64,000 nucleotides of DNA, taken from assembly GCA_944989445.1 (NCBI GenBank), contig CALYLW010000735.1:387362-451361 (forward strand), read 5' to 3'. This document shows positions 23,388 through 36,099 of the stretch, piece by piece; position 1 is the stretch's first letter, and each line of letters begins with the position of its first letter. Source of the stretch: Ampullaceana balthica (taxonomy: Eukaryota; Mollusca; Gastropoda; Lymnaeidae). A program made the position numbers and the translations under genes. The notes beneath the pieces were generated by a model. It made no database searches. It had not been told where the DNA came from and saw only the letters and a list, made by a program, of their open reading frames with translations.

Positions 23388-25565
23388 GTAAGTGCAAGAA
23401 ATTACATTTAATGTGTTATTAGGACTGTTAGCTTTTAAAGACACATTTTAAACACAAAATGAGTCTCTTCTTGAGGTTGTCCAGGAATTTTACCGCTATA
23501 AAGTCGATATCGTCATATGTCGGAGCCTGTCTACTTGCATTGCTTTTAAAGTATCTCCTGTCTATTGTCAAGATTTAGTTTACAGAGACTTTACATCTTG
23601 TCATACAGAAACCAATCTTTCGATTTTATACCATCAATTTATAATTAATGTTTCCTTAAATACCACCCCCACCCACATACACACACAGATTTTGTATGAT
23701 GTTATGTTCATTATATCATCATCCATATGTCAGTAGTTTTATTTTGAATATAAAGTTATGAAATCCCCTACTCTCCCCACACAAAAAAGAAAGTTTTTAA
23801 AAGAAGACATTAGGTTGCTTTTTATAATGAGCCTATAATATTGCTACTATGAACTGACCTGCGATATTATACTAAAGGGACATCACAGGAATTAAAAGAA
23901 TACTTTTGAGCAAACTTTATTTATAAGTAATAATAAAATTGAGTTTTTGCCAAATATTTTTTTCCTGAAAGTAAACGATTTTAATCACCGTATAATGATT
24001 TATATGGATGAACATATGCCACAAAATATGTTTGCCGTTAAATATAGCATGACATGATCTAATGTTTAAGATTAAAAGAACTGCCAATAGAATGCAATGT
24101 AAAAGTGATTTCTCAAACCATAACTCCCTCCAATTATACGGAATAGGTAATTAATGATTTAAAAGAAGCTGAGGTAAAACAGACGCGGTGATTGTTAAAA
24201 CAATCATTGAATAATTATAATTTCAATAAAATTTAAATTTAAAACTTTCGAAGTATAAAAAACACAACAGCCTCTAATGAAGAATGTGTTTCTAAATGAA
24301 GGCTCTTGTTGTATTGTAATTAGGCAAGTGGTTGCCACACTGCATGGTTCACATTCAAATGATTACATAAACTTTTTAATAACTTGAGCTCTTGTCTTCA
24401 TGTATTCAAATGCGGAATGTGAAATAAAAATAAAGTTAAGCTTGTGAACATTCACCCTTTCTAATGCTTAAAATACAATTTAAATTTGCAAGGATATAAA
24501 AAATGTTATACTTTTTTTTTAAAATCGGGTCTTGTCTGCACTTTTTCTAAAGCTTGATGGCCGTTGAAAGAACCAATCTCAAAGAGTTTATGAATTGATC
24601 AGCTAAGCTCATGTGATTTCCATGGTATTTTAAGCACGGTCACGTGACTGTCATTTTTACTCCATGACGTCAAACAGTCATTCGCCCTTCAAGTTCCAAA
24701 GATGTTCATTTCCTACCCTGGCCTTTTATTCAACTTGGTACCGAACGACAGGGGCATTGAACAAACTTTTTTTTTAAAGTTTTTTTTTAAACACAACTTA
24801 AAAAACAAAGATCGATCGTGAAATCATTAACACACAATCGACGCACACAAAAAGGCCAGAAAACAACTCTTGCTGTAGGTATTAGAAAATTGAAACATTG
24901 ATATTTAAAACTATAACTACAGTATCACGTTGTTATTAAAATGTTTAACGATATTCTTTGTATCAAATATACAAGATGTCAGGGTGTTTTAAAATTTCAT
25001 TCTCAACATTACTCACTACTTATTGTCACCTAGTTCTATCATTCGTTCCAAATGATTGCTATCTCAGAAAGTGATTGTCAGACTCGAAAGTAGAACATTT
25101 TCTAGACTCATGGTGTATTTGTGTCTAGAAATGTCATTTCACGTGGGTCCATATTTGAAATAAATGTTTCTTTATTCTCCTTACTGTCCACGTTACGTCA
25201 AAGTATTTCCTCTCATGTCAACTAAGTCTGCCGACTAGTAGAAGACTAGCGCTGACCAGGCTGTCCACAAATTATCGTATCTTGTTCCTCAGACCGTTAA
25301 TTCGGTCATTGTCTGCTATGTCTGAAGAGATTGAATGCAGCCAAGTTTAGAACAAAGGCATTGCTTCTAGTGGATTTAGGTTAGGCGTCTCAAGTACGGG
25401 GAAATAGGATTTGAAGAAGAAAGAAAAACAATACATTTTAGGGTAGACCTAAAGAGGACACTGAGAACTGAACATATAATCTAAACAGAACGGAAATACA
25501 ATTTATCCATTATTTTGTAAGAACATATTGTAGTGAGGTCAAATTTAATATTGTGTGTATATTAT

Positions 25566-25611
<46 letters not shown>

Positions 25612-26396
25612 TTTTAGCAATACGTCACTTAAAGCTAGCAATGTCAAATACATCTTTAAGTCAACTCAGCAGATAGTGTCCAATGGACTAACGCACATAT
25701 TTGAAAATACTTGAGATTTCTCTCCCTGCTAATACCTGGTTCACTTGTGCTATCTGCTGGGCAGTACAATACGACATGGCTTCAACTTAAGCTTCTCCCG
25801 CAGCAATGGTTCCCCCACACCGCTATGTCCATTCCAGGACACGAAGTAAACTGCTGCGTCACTGTTTCGGGGGCTGGGCTGCTATGCCAGCAGTTCAAGT
25901 GCCTGTTGTGTGTGGTCCAGTATATTGAAATATCAACTAAAGTTTTTACACATATTCCGTGGGTTAAACTTGTGTTTTGATAGATAAGCTAAAACCCGTA
26001 ACTCAGTATAACATTCTTTTAAATATTGCTATCGGATTATTTTATTAGCTAGTTGAAGTTGTTTGCGTAGTCATTTTGCGTTTACTGTTAAAGTTAATTT
26101 CTATTACTATAATAATTATTATTAAAAAAATATATATTTTTCACTATCAGAAACATTTGTTAGACTAAGTTAATTAACATGTTATATCCACAGCTCTATA
26201 AATAGTTTACTAAATAAATGTTATACCAGTAAAACATTTGTTGCATAAAGTTTCCTCTTGATCTCTTGCAATTTGTGTTCACCTAGGAGAACCCTCAGGG
26301 ATGTTTTATTTTCTCCAACCCCGCTAGATTGTCATCTCCCCTTTTCATCTTTTTTTTCCAATACCATACTCAGAGAAAAAAAATAATGTGCAAGGA
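23388..26396. other. Probable intron, first part
   Basis: Non-coding. Holds a CACGTG (24641-24646) and a full cAMP-response-like TGACGTCA (24665-24672) 20 bp apart, a (TA)n run at about 25571-25605, and a more GC-balanced segment 25715-25925 with an open plus frame (89 codons) but no donor consensus at its end. No known gene found. Confidence 0.4.
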
Positions 26397-26506
26397 TGGC
26401 AGAACATTTCAACCCCAGACGGTTCGACCCTTTCAATTTGACCACATGGCGTTTTAAACACAGGGCGTTTTGACCCAGGGTGGTGCGACCCACGTATTTT
26501 TTAAAA

Positions 26507-28000
26507 ATCCCTTATATTAACTTCACAGCCGTCTCTGTCTCTTTGTCTCTCTGTCTGTCGTTCGTCGTCGGGCGGAAAAACTAAAGTAAAAAATGACCCA
26601 CTTCCCATTAGGCCATCGAGCTGAAATTTGGCACATAGACTCGTAGCACCTCACAATGCATCGCATCAAAATTTCAGATCAATGGAGCGTACCGTAATTA
26701 AATTAATGCATTTTTAGTTTATCTCTATACGAGGTATGTAATTCAATTTCACAGTTTGTTATTGTATTTTTTTCACGTGACAGCTCAGTTTGCGCGTTGA
26801 CGCGATGTACCGGGGTGCTTTTGTTTACATTTTACGTGTCACGTTGAGCTCGGTCCAGCGATCGGTGACCAGATCTTTCCCCTCTCAACCCCCACCTCCC
26901 GGGTTATAAAGCAAAGGGGAGTTAAGATAGAGTCAGTCTGTAAATATTTGTCGCGTTTGAATATAATCAATACTTTTAGTTATGCCTCATATATAAGGGA
27001 TTTATAGTCAAAAACTTTGTTTTTGCGGGCGGAAAAACAAAAGTAAAAAATGACCCACTTCCCGTGATTCCATCCAGCTGAAATTTGACACATAGATTTG
27101 TGTCACCTAACAATGCATCGTATCAAAAATTCAGATCGAGGGAACGTACAGTTATTAAATTAATGAATTTTTAGTTTATCTATATAAACTATATGTAGCA
27201 GTCGATATTGTTTAAATTTTACGGGTCACTTGACTTCAAGCCAGCCATCGGTGAATACATCTCGTGTTTTAACCAGGTGTTGAGTTAACGTGTTGACGCC
27301 ACCCGTCCATGTCCAAAGCCCCTCCCCCTTCACCCAGTTTTAAAGCCAGGGGAGATACTTTCGGTTTCAGTCTGTAAATGTTTGTCGCGTTTGAACATAA
27401 TCAATACTTTTAGTTATGTCTCATATATAAGGGATTTATAGTCAAAAACTTTGTTTTTACGGGGTTGTTTTATTACGGGTTTGTTTTATTTAAAATCCCT
27501 TATATTAACTTCGAAATCTTGTCTCTCTGTGTTTAGCCGGCGGAATAACAAAAGTCAAAAATGACCCACTTCCCGTGAAGCCATCGAACTGAAATTTGGC
27601 ACATGGACCCGTGTCACGTAGCAATGCATTGTATCAAAATTTCAGATCGATCGAACGTACCGTAATTAAATTAATGCATTTTAGTTTATCTCTATACAAC
27701 GTGTGTAATTCAATTTCAGTTAGTTATTTTTTTTTCACGTGACAGTTCAGTTCGCGCGTTGACGCCACCAGTCCATGTACCGGCATGCTTTTGTATACAT
27801 TTTACGTGTCACGCTGAGCGCGTCCCAGCGATCGATGACCAGACCTTTCCCCTCTCCCAACACCCCGGTTATACTGCAGGAGTTAAGGCAGATTCAGTAT
27901 GTAAATGTTTGTCGCGTTTAAACATGATCAATACTTTTAATTATGTCGCATATATAAGGGATTTATAGTCAAAAACTTTGTTTTTTACGAGTTTTTTTTT
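26507..28000 (+). repeat. Family A array, about three units
   Basis: Units start AAATCCCTTATATTAACTTC at about 26507 and 27495. A truncated unit beginning inside the GCGGAAAAACAAAAG block (about 27028) lies between them. All end ATATAAGGGATTTATAGTC with the AAAAAC-TTT-GTTTTT stem. Just outside both ends are TTTTGACCC-type motifs (26460-26495; 28016-28024), suggesting insertion into another, older repeat. Confidence 0.85.
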
Positions 28001-28387
28001 ATTTACTACTGATATTTTGACCCTAATAATAAATGTCACCGGTATAATTATTGTTATTGTTATGTTATTTGTCATTTAATGAAAATATGCAGTGCAAAGA
28101 AAAACATTTCAATGCGCTTTAAGATATAAAATGATGAATAATGTATAAATAGTGAAACTCTTAACATTAGAAAAAAAAACTTTGACCCGACAATGGTGCA
28201 ACATAAAAAATGTAAATAATAACAATAATGCTCATACAAACTATATTTTTGTATGAAGAGTAAAAATAAAAAATTGTGTGGTCAGTTGCGATAGTATCTG
28301 TACTTTCATTTTTAAATGGCCAACGATCAATATTCATATCTTTATTGCTCCTTCTTGCTTTTTCCTTGACTAACGTCGAGGTACTCA

Positions 28388-29335
28388 TCAGAGATGGGTG
28401 GACTCAGGGACAGCTAGTGTCAGCCACTGATTAGAGATGGGTGGACTCAGGGACAGCTAGTGTCAGCCACTGATCAGAGCTGGGTGGACTCAGGGACAGC
28501 TAGTGTCATGCACTGATTAGAGCTGGGTGGATTCAGGGACAGCTAGTGTCAGCCACTGGTAGGGTTGGGTGGACTAAGGGACAGCTAGTGTCATGCACTG
28601 ATTAGAGCTGGGTAGACTCAGGGACAGCTATTGTCAGCCACTGATCAGAGCTGGGTGGACTCAGGGACAGCTAGTGTCATGCACTGATCAGAGCTGGGTG
28701 GACTCAGGGACAGCTAATGTCATGCACTGATTAGAGCTGGGTGGACTCAGGGACAGCTAATGTCATGTACTGATTAGAGCTGCGTGGTCTCAGGGACAGC
28801 TAGCGTCATGCACTGATTAGAGTTGGGTGGACTCAGGGACAGCTAGTGTCAGCCACTGATCAAACTGGGTGGACTGACGGACAGCTAGTGTCAGCCACTG
28901 ATCAGAGCTGGGTGGACTCAGGGCAGCTAGTGTCATGTACTGATTAGAGCTGGGTGGACTCAGGGACATCTAGTGTCATGTACTGATTAGAGCTGGGTGG
29001 ACTCAGGGACAGCATGTGTCATGCACTGATTAGAGTTGGGTGGACTCAGGGACAGCTAGTGTCATGCACTGATTTGAGTTAGGTGGACTCAGGGACAGCT
29101 AGTGTCATGTACTGATTAGAGTTGGGTGGACTCAGGGACAGCTAGTGTCATGCACTGATTAGAGTTGGGTGGACTCAGGGACAGCTAGTGCCATGCACTG
29201 ATTAGAGTTAGGTGGACTCAGGGACAGCTAGTGTCAGCCACTGATTAGAGCTGGGTGGACTCAGGGACAGATAGTGTCAGCCACTGATCAAAGCTGGGTG
29301 CACTCAGAGACTGCTAGTGTCAGGCACTCATCAGA
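28388..29335. repeat. 43-bp minisatellite, about 22 copies, SINE-derived
   Basis: The unit GATTAGAGCTGGGTGGACTC plus AGGGACAGCTAGTGTCATGCACT repeats every 43 bases with single-base variants (GTCAGCCACT/GTCATGCACT, GATCAG/GATTAG). The same words occur once in the SINE fragment at 5960-6071, and the array runs straight into the SINE head at its right edge. It is therefore an expansion of a SINE tail segment. Variant types alternate along the array, as expected from unequal exchange. Confidence 0.93.
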
Positions 29336-29420
29336 GCGGGGTTTCAATAGGTCCCTGCTTTCACAGAGATTCAAAGCCGCGACTCTCATTATGTTAGAAC
29401 ACAATATATGTAGTATATTT
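29336..29420 (-). repeat. SINE head with degenerate tRNA-like box B
   Basis: After the last minisatellite unit the plus strand reads GGTCCCTGCTTTCACAGAG then ATTCAAAGCCGCGACTC. The minus strand thus has GTCGCGGCTTTGAATC, a weak box B match. The block order equals that at 6020-6060. It marks the source of the 43-bp array. Confidence 0.5.
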
Positions 29421-29869
29421 GATTTACCAATAATGTTTGAAACTAAACTATTTTTAAAAAACAAAATAAATTAATAGATAAAGTTCAAAGTTTCTGTGAT
29501 GGAATCCACCAGGTCCAAACGTCGTGTGTTTAAATCGCTCGGGGTTGAAACGTCGCGGAACCTTTTTTTTCTTGTTAGTAGGAATTAACTTCATTATATA
29601 TGTAAAACCAATTTTAAATTTTCCTACTAGCACAGAATCCCGACATGTAATATTTTGTTACCTGGTTACATAGATTATAAATAATTGTAAAAAATGATAA
29701 GGTAAGAACTGTTATTTTATTTTTACTCTTACTGTTACGGCAAGCTCAAGGTAACCTCATTTAGCTCTTGGGCTTTAGGCAGCTTAAATAATATTTAGGG
29801 TTAATTACTTTACTTTGAACGCAGTTAGCTACTTGTTAAGACCTTTAGTTTCTTGCCTTCTTCTCTCAG

Positions 29870-30056
29870 ATGTATCAGCCTGACCACAGGACCAGACGAT
29901 CCTTACGAAACTTTGTTAATGAAAGGTGACATCAGACCCCGAACAAAGAAACCAACTCCGGTGGTTGGATCAATGGTCCTTAGATTGGCGGCCGTGTCCG
30001 TTTATTTTATTTTTTTAAAAGGAGAGTTGATCCTTAATCTTGGAGTACCACTGTAG
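29870..30056 (+). CDS. Candidate last exon of the unrecognised gene
   Basis: Preceded by a pyrimidine tract and CAG (29853-29869). One base completes a codon from the previous exon, after which the frame stays open to a TAG at 30054-30056: CISLTTGPDDPYETLLMKGD, then RPRTKKPTPVVGSMV and a hydrophobic run LRLAAVSVYFIFL that could span a membrane or be a signal-anchor. The base composition (balanced GC, few AT runs) differs from the surroundings until about 30005. There is no good donor after it, so it is most simply terminal, though I see no clear poly(A) signal close by. Joined to 23162-23387 it would make a protein of about 136 residues; its function is unknown. Confidence 0.4.
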
Positions 30057-30305
30057 ATTTGAAGAAAGTCATTGTTATGTCTGGAGCACATATTTCATAA
30101 AAAGTCAGTGTTATGTCGGGAATACCCATTACATACCAAGTAGGTATTTCAAAAAGAAAGATTTCATAAAAAGTCAGTTTTATGTCGGGAGCCACATTAC
30201 ATTCAAAGTCAGTGCATTGGGGAGCACACATTTCATACAACGTCAGTGTAACTGAGAAAACACATTCTATAACACGACAATGTAACGCCGGGAACACATA
30301 TTTTA
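30057..30305. repeat. Degenerate minisatellite (~35-45 bp units)
   Basis: Loose repeats of CATTTCATAAAAAGTCAGTG-TTATGTCGGGA with variants, about six units. Open frames on both strands come from this periodicity. Confidence 0.7.
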
Positions 30306-30484
30306 TTCCGCTGACTGCCTACGTGTTTCATTTGAATGATTGATAGCAGCTGCAGCTTAACGTGATGGAGGTGCCTCGCACTTTATGCTGATCTTACTGT
30401 AAATGATGGGATGAAAATCTAAACTCCTCGTTTAACTGAGACAAGAACCAAACTTTGCCTTAACAGACCCGTGATGGCACCATT

Positions 30485-31045
<561 letters not shown>

Positions 31046-32165
31046 AATTATGTTTCTTTAACTTCGATCAGTTGTATTGGTTGTGAAAATTAATTTCGAC
31101 ACGTTGTGTAAGTTCAAAAGGAGTGTTGTGTTGATAATTTAGCTGAATTCTGACCAATAGTCTTGGGATGTCCTTTACTCATTTATCCTAGGAGAGTAAA
31201 TGAACTATGATGAAATGAAATCCCAAACGTCGCTTGGAAGCTTTCAACAAAACATTTGATTAAAAACTTAATTATTCGTCTTATAGCCCAATCTATTTTA
31301 GGTCAATGTGATTGGAAAAGGATCGATGTCGTGACATTCGCCCAAGCTTTTTTTTTAATACCTTCCAAAACCAATTAACTTGTTATACCACCTTCCCCAA
31401 GCTATCAGAATCGGGAACTTTGGTTTATCATCTCCTGAAGGTTCTAAATTTAGGTAGAAAATACATTCTGACGATTGAACTTTAAACTGATTACAATCAA
31501 TAAGACGCTAGTCTTTGATGGCAGAGATTATTTAGAGACACACAATTAACACAGCAATATTTACAAAATGACTGCACTATGTGTGGACAATTATTTAATT
31601 TCTATTACTATACATAAGCACGGAAAGCGTGTACCAGCAAATAAACATCAGCCAAATGCAATTCAACGCGTTAAAAACTCATAAACTATTCAAAGAGTGG
31701 AATATGATGAAAATTTAGCTTATCCTTTTAATAAAAAGAAAAACAAACATACTTAAATAAAAAGCTTTGTCGTGCCTCAATCATTTAATGCTAAAGTCTG
31801 ACGTTCAAAAATAGTGCCCAGTGCTAATTAATTAAAATAGTATGACTTGTAATGATGTATAAACCCGATAGTTATACATTCAAGGGATAAACTCCTTAAT
31901 TGACTTTGAATTTTGAAATGCCAAACTACTTTGATTAAAACCCTTGACCTTATCATTGATGTTTCGGTTGTGACATCGCTTCAGGCTAGGAATCTTGGAC
32001 TCTCATATATTCTTAAGTTGGTAAGCTGAACATTGCTTTTGTTGCAATATAACTGTATAAAAACGCACACTTTAAGGGAAATGTGAAGGATCGCAATATC
32101 TTCTTGAGCCAAGTAACTAAGTATTACAATCGAGAGTCTCAAGAAGTTTACAATAAATTTATTGT
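31046..32165. other. Non-coding stretch
   Basis: AT-rich; no gene or repeat recognised. Confidence 0.45.
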
Positions 32166-32173
32166 CTTAAAAC

Positions 32174-32306
32174 TAGGGGTGTACCGATTCAATTTTTTGA
32201 AATCCGGCCGGAGCCGCATGTGGCCGGATTTATAAAGTGAAATCCGACCGAAGCCGGAGATTGATTCATAAAAATGGCCAGAATCCGGATTTGCCGGAGC
32301 CGGAGC

Positions 32307-32353
<47 letters not shown>

Positions 32354-32504
32354 CATACATATATATCTTTTATGGCTCTGCCGGCCGCCAGATTTGGCCG
32401 AATTTATTAAGCGAAATTCTGCCGGACCGAAGTTGGAGCCGGATTTGTAAAAATAGCCTGATTCCGGATTTGCCGGAACCGTGGCCGAAATCCGGTAACC
32501 TCTA
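32174..32504. mobile_element. hAT-type MITE (331 bp) with perfect 8-bp duplication
   Basis: Ends TAGGGGTGTACCGATTC and (inverse) TAGAGGTTACCGGATTTC are flanked by CTTAAAAC at 32166-32173 and 32505-32512. The interior has several CCGGA/TCCGG words, inverted halves, and a (TA)n run at about 32310-32349 in the centre. Non-coding; hAT class by the 8-bp duplication and the TAGGGGTG-type end. Confidence 0.88.
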
Positions 32505-32512
32505 CTTAAAAC

Positions 32513-35079
32513 CGTTATTATCGAAGTCAACTATGAACGATACGAAAATCCACCAAAACTATATTATATACACAAATCCGGTGTTATTTTCTTTATCGAC
32601 ACCATCTTCATGACGTTGAACAAAAACTCTATCATTCTACAACATGAATGCCCTCATCGCAACATTAATATAACACAATAACCTCCATTGTCTCATTACA
32701 GAACACCAGTGACAGCATGTCATTAATATATAACACGAACCCACTGAGACGTCATCGTATAACACAAATGTCATGTCATTATAATAGAACACTAATCCCA
32801 TCATGACATTGTTATAGAACAAATGTTATATAACAATTAACTGTTAAGTACCGATAGAACAAGCACATTTCAGAGCTGAATCAGAAACGGATGAAAAAGC
32901 TTTCACTGGGACAGTAAATGGTGAATTCCCTCAATTGTAACAAAGACAAAGTTGAGCAACATTTACAGAGACGATCAAAAGCTCATCATTTTTTTGTTGT
33001 CGCAAATAATTATGTGCTATTATTTTAAGTTGATTTCAAAGTTTCAATAGAACTAATACTCCGTAAGTATATTCGTCCATAATAAAAGCGTTTCGGCACT
33101 TTGTTGGGGGGCTCTATCATGACAATTTCGAGGGGGATTAGCAAGGGGGAAATTGATATTTTAATACGGTATTCCCGTTAAATCATCCTTCAAGACACGA
33201 TTAATTTAATTTCTGAAAAGAGCAAGCCATGTTATAACCATGTCTGGTTTTAGTTGCAACAAATTGTTTCGGGATAAATTTATTTTTACAGCTGTCCAGA
33301 GTTTTCAAACGAACTGAAAAAGTCACTTAGGAAGTAGGGTCTGGGGGGATGCTAAAGGTTTTTTCTCCGTATCATGGAAAGGTGATATTTACGCCGCCTG
33401 GAGAGTTTCTTAGTTGAAAGGGGGCGGGAAAATTTCACGACACGCCCCGGGTGACACTGACACTGGATGCGCCACTAAGAGCAACAATGTCTCAATAATT
33501 ATTTCACTTATTGCCACCATTTGTAAAGACGGCCATTTAATGCACATTATACCTTAGACTGTGTTTGCTTTGGGACATTAAGAATAAAAGGTTTTATAAA
33601 ATGATAACTTTGATTCTTTTTATATCTCTCTCTAATGTTCAAAAATTATTTTAATCATTTTAATAAAAATTATCAAACATTAAAACTTTTAGGTTGAAAA
33701 TTCTTTCAACATTTAAAAATAAGTCAGAAAAACTCGAATGGGTATTTAAGCGTAATTGCCAAAATAAGAATTTCCTATTTTTTTTATTCAAGGGAAATTC
33801 TTCTAGAGTCACACCAAGCCTGTGTCATTATAATGCACACCGCGAAAGATTCATTCACAAAGCGGGAAAACCCCATTAACTATCATTCTAGATTACATTA
33901 AAAGTAATTTCAAATCAATAATTCTGAAACTACACAAAACAATTATATTGATATGTACAAATTGCTGCTAAAATTACCGGAGTCGAACCAAAAGAGATTT
34001 TTCAAAAATTACTTTTCCAACATTGTTCTAAATATTATTAGCTATCGTTTGGCGTTTGTTTCAACCCGATAGCCGATAGATGTTATGGTTGGCGAGAAAT
34101 TGACAAAATAATGATATTTTTGTGGGTTTTTTTTTATTTTCCAGGAAATCCAGTAAACCATTTCGTAATTTTTATTTGCCCGTGCAGATCCGTGAGACCT
34201 CTTTAACATATTTGCTAAAAACCCGAACCCTCTATCTGGTATGGTTCAGGAGGAGTTGCTGTTCAACGCTCGAAAAGACAGGCCAGACCTTTCAAATATA
34301 TAAACGCATTTTCTCCCTTGGGAAATTGCGTTAAAAAAAATTGTTTTGATCAGCTGGTATAATTCAATATAAAGGACGGTTTCTTTGGTTGGTCCCTAAA
34401 TGGTCCATCAATTAAATCATTACAATACATATATCCAACAAGTACATCATAAGAGCACACAGATCCAAGCATTGCATTACAGAATATAGATCCAGACATT
34501 ACCTCATCAGGATATCAAGCTCTGTCTTTTCAAGATTCGAAATTGCCGACGCACCCTAATCTATTTACGCGGATATATTTACTTAAGTCCCCCCAAAAAG
34601 ACAGCCAACTGATTTCTGGACAAAACCCTTGATTTGGTTTGGTCAGGACCGAGGACAGATGCCTCCAATCTATTTCGCTTGTCCAATCCTAGCATTAGAC
34701 GTCTACAGCCTCCAAAGATCTACTGGTATTTAACGAAGATTGGTGGAGAAATTTGTCTTTAACAACACCCGACAGGGTAAACATCTATATACTCACACAA
34801 ATTTAACGAGGAATCTAGACTAATCCTAGAGTGTCTGTGTTGAAATAGATTTTAAAAAAACATGTTCAATTACAGTGATACAATCTTGGATACAAATGTT
34901 AAAGACTTTAAAAATTAGTATGGAATTATCTTGTATTTAATAGAAATTAATTTCATTTACTTTTAATGTCATCAAATGTAAGATACAACATTGCCTTGTA
35001 GTAGATAATAAAGGGCACAAACGGGTTGGATGTAAACACGTTGTCCGTGTGTCCATATCATGTTCTCATTTCGCCAAAG
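32513..35079. other. Non-coding stretch with a worn tandem region
   Basis: 32630-32830 has degenerate ~40-bp repeats of a CATTATAATAGAACAC-like unit. 33100-33478 has hAT-like GC-rich words (GGGGGGCTCT; CGCCCCGGGTGACAC; GGATGCGCCACT) but no matched end or duplication. The rest is AT-rich without a gene. Confidence 0.4.
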
Positions 35080-35146
35080 GATATAAGCAGTGGCGTAGCT
35101 AGAACTTTTGCCGCCTGGGGCGGTCTCCAATTTGCCGCCCTTTTTA

Positions 35147-35485
35147 GGGGCCGTCCATAAATGACGTCACGCACCTGGGGGGGGGGAGGGAGTCACATAA
35201 CCTTGTGACGATGTGTGACGAGGATTGGGGGTGTTTAAGAAATGTGACGACACGTCAAAACGCACAACTTTAAATAAATGTCCACTTTTCTTAAATGGCA
35301 AAAATTTAGTTTGAAACATGCTCATTTTCAAACAGAAAATACGGCTTTTATTGGGGGTGGGGGGTCAAAGCTTTGTGGCGTCTTATTGAAGAGGGTCTAA
35401 GTTTTTTTGACGACGTGTGACGAGGGACGGGGGAAGGGGGTGAAAAATCAGCCAAAATAGCGTGACGTCATTTATGGACGGCCAC
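35147..35485. mobile_element. Nested 339-bp MITE with TTA duplication, Harbinger-like
   Basis: The ends GGGGCCGTCCATAAATGACG and (inverse) GTGGCCGTCCATAAATGACG match over almost 30 bases and continue GTCACGC. TTA occurs at 35144-35146 and again at 35486-35488. A 3-bp TWA duplication is typical of PIF/Harbinger elements. The interior has many TGTGACGA words and no gene. The class is inferred from the duplication only. Confidence 0.75.
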
Positions 35486-35842
35486 TTAGTCGATTATATT
35501 ATGGTTTTTAAAAATTAATGAACATGAATAAATAATTGTAATTGAACCGGAGTAAAGGGGGGGGGGACATGTTTACCATTTCATGACATATTTATGTAAG
35601 CAGTAATAAAAGAGGCCGCATAAGATTATATACCTAAACATACACATTTATAAAAATACAAGATACTTGTTTTAAAGGCCACAAGAAAGTTACTGAGGTA
35701 GCAGGTCCCCCCTCCCCACCCCATGAGACAAATCATATTACAAATTAACACCCAAAAAAACATTACCAATTACTATTCTTTTATTTTTTATTTATAAATA
35801 AATGTTGTTTTTTTGTGCAAACAAAGAAATTGTATACATTAG

Positions 35843-36004
35843 CAGTGGCGTAGCAACGGCTTGGCATTGGGGCAGTTGCCAAGGGCGCCGGCCTGTGCCA
35901 GTTCAAAAGGGCGCCGCTAAATCTCTAATTTTTAAATTTTTATTTAAATAAAAGGCGCCAAAAATAAATTAGCCAAGGGCGTCAAAAACCCAGTTACGCC
36001 TCTG
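35843..36004. mobile_element. Nested hAT-type MITE (162 bp), sister of 3220-3380
   Basis: CAGTGGCGTAGCAACGGCTT ... CAGTTACGCCTCTG is flanked by TACATTAG at 35835-35842 and 36005-36012. It shares TTGGCATTGGGGCAGTTGCC, AAGGGCG and GGCGCCAAAAA with the 161-bp element at 3220-3380. It lies inside the larger hAT, so it inserted later. Confidence 0.93.
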
Positions 36005-36099
36005 TACATTAGTATGTAAACATATTTATAATTTATTCATTTACTTTCCTAACTTTCATAATAGAAAAATCGTGTATTATGATATCAAAATTAAAATTA

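Noticed and set aside
25711..25980. 89-codon plus frame with signal-like start
   Set aside because: No donor consensus at its end and no recognised domain; the GC-balanced patch may be a worn repeat.
28388..29335. CRISPR-like array (regular 43-bp period)
   Set aside because: There are no unique spacers; the whole unit repeats, the genome is eukaryotic, and the unit is SINE-derived.
33080..33478. hAT element ending GATGCGCCACT
   Set aside because: No left end or target duplication could be found.
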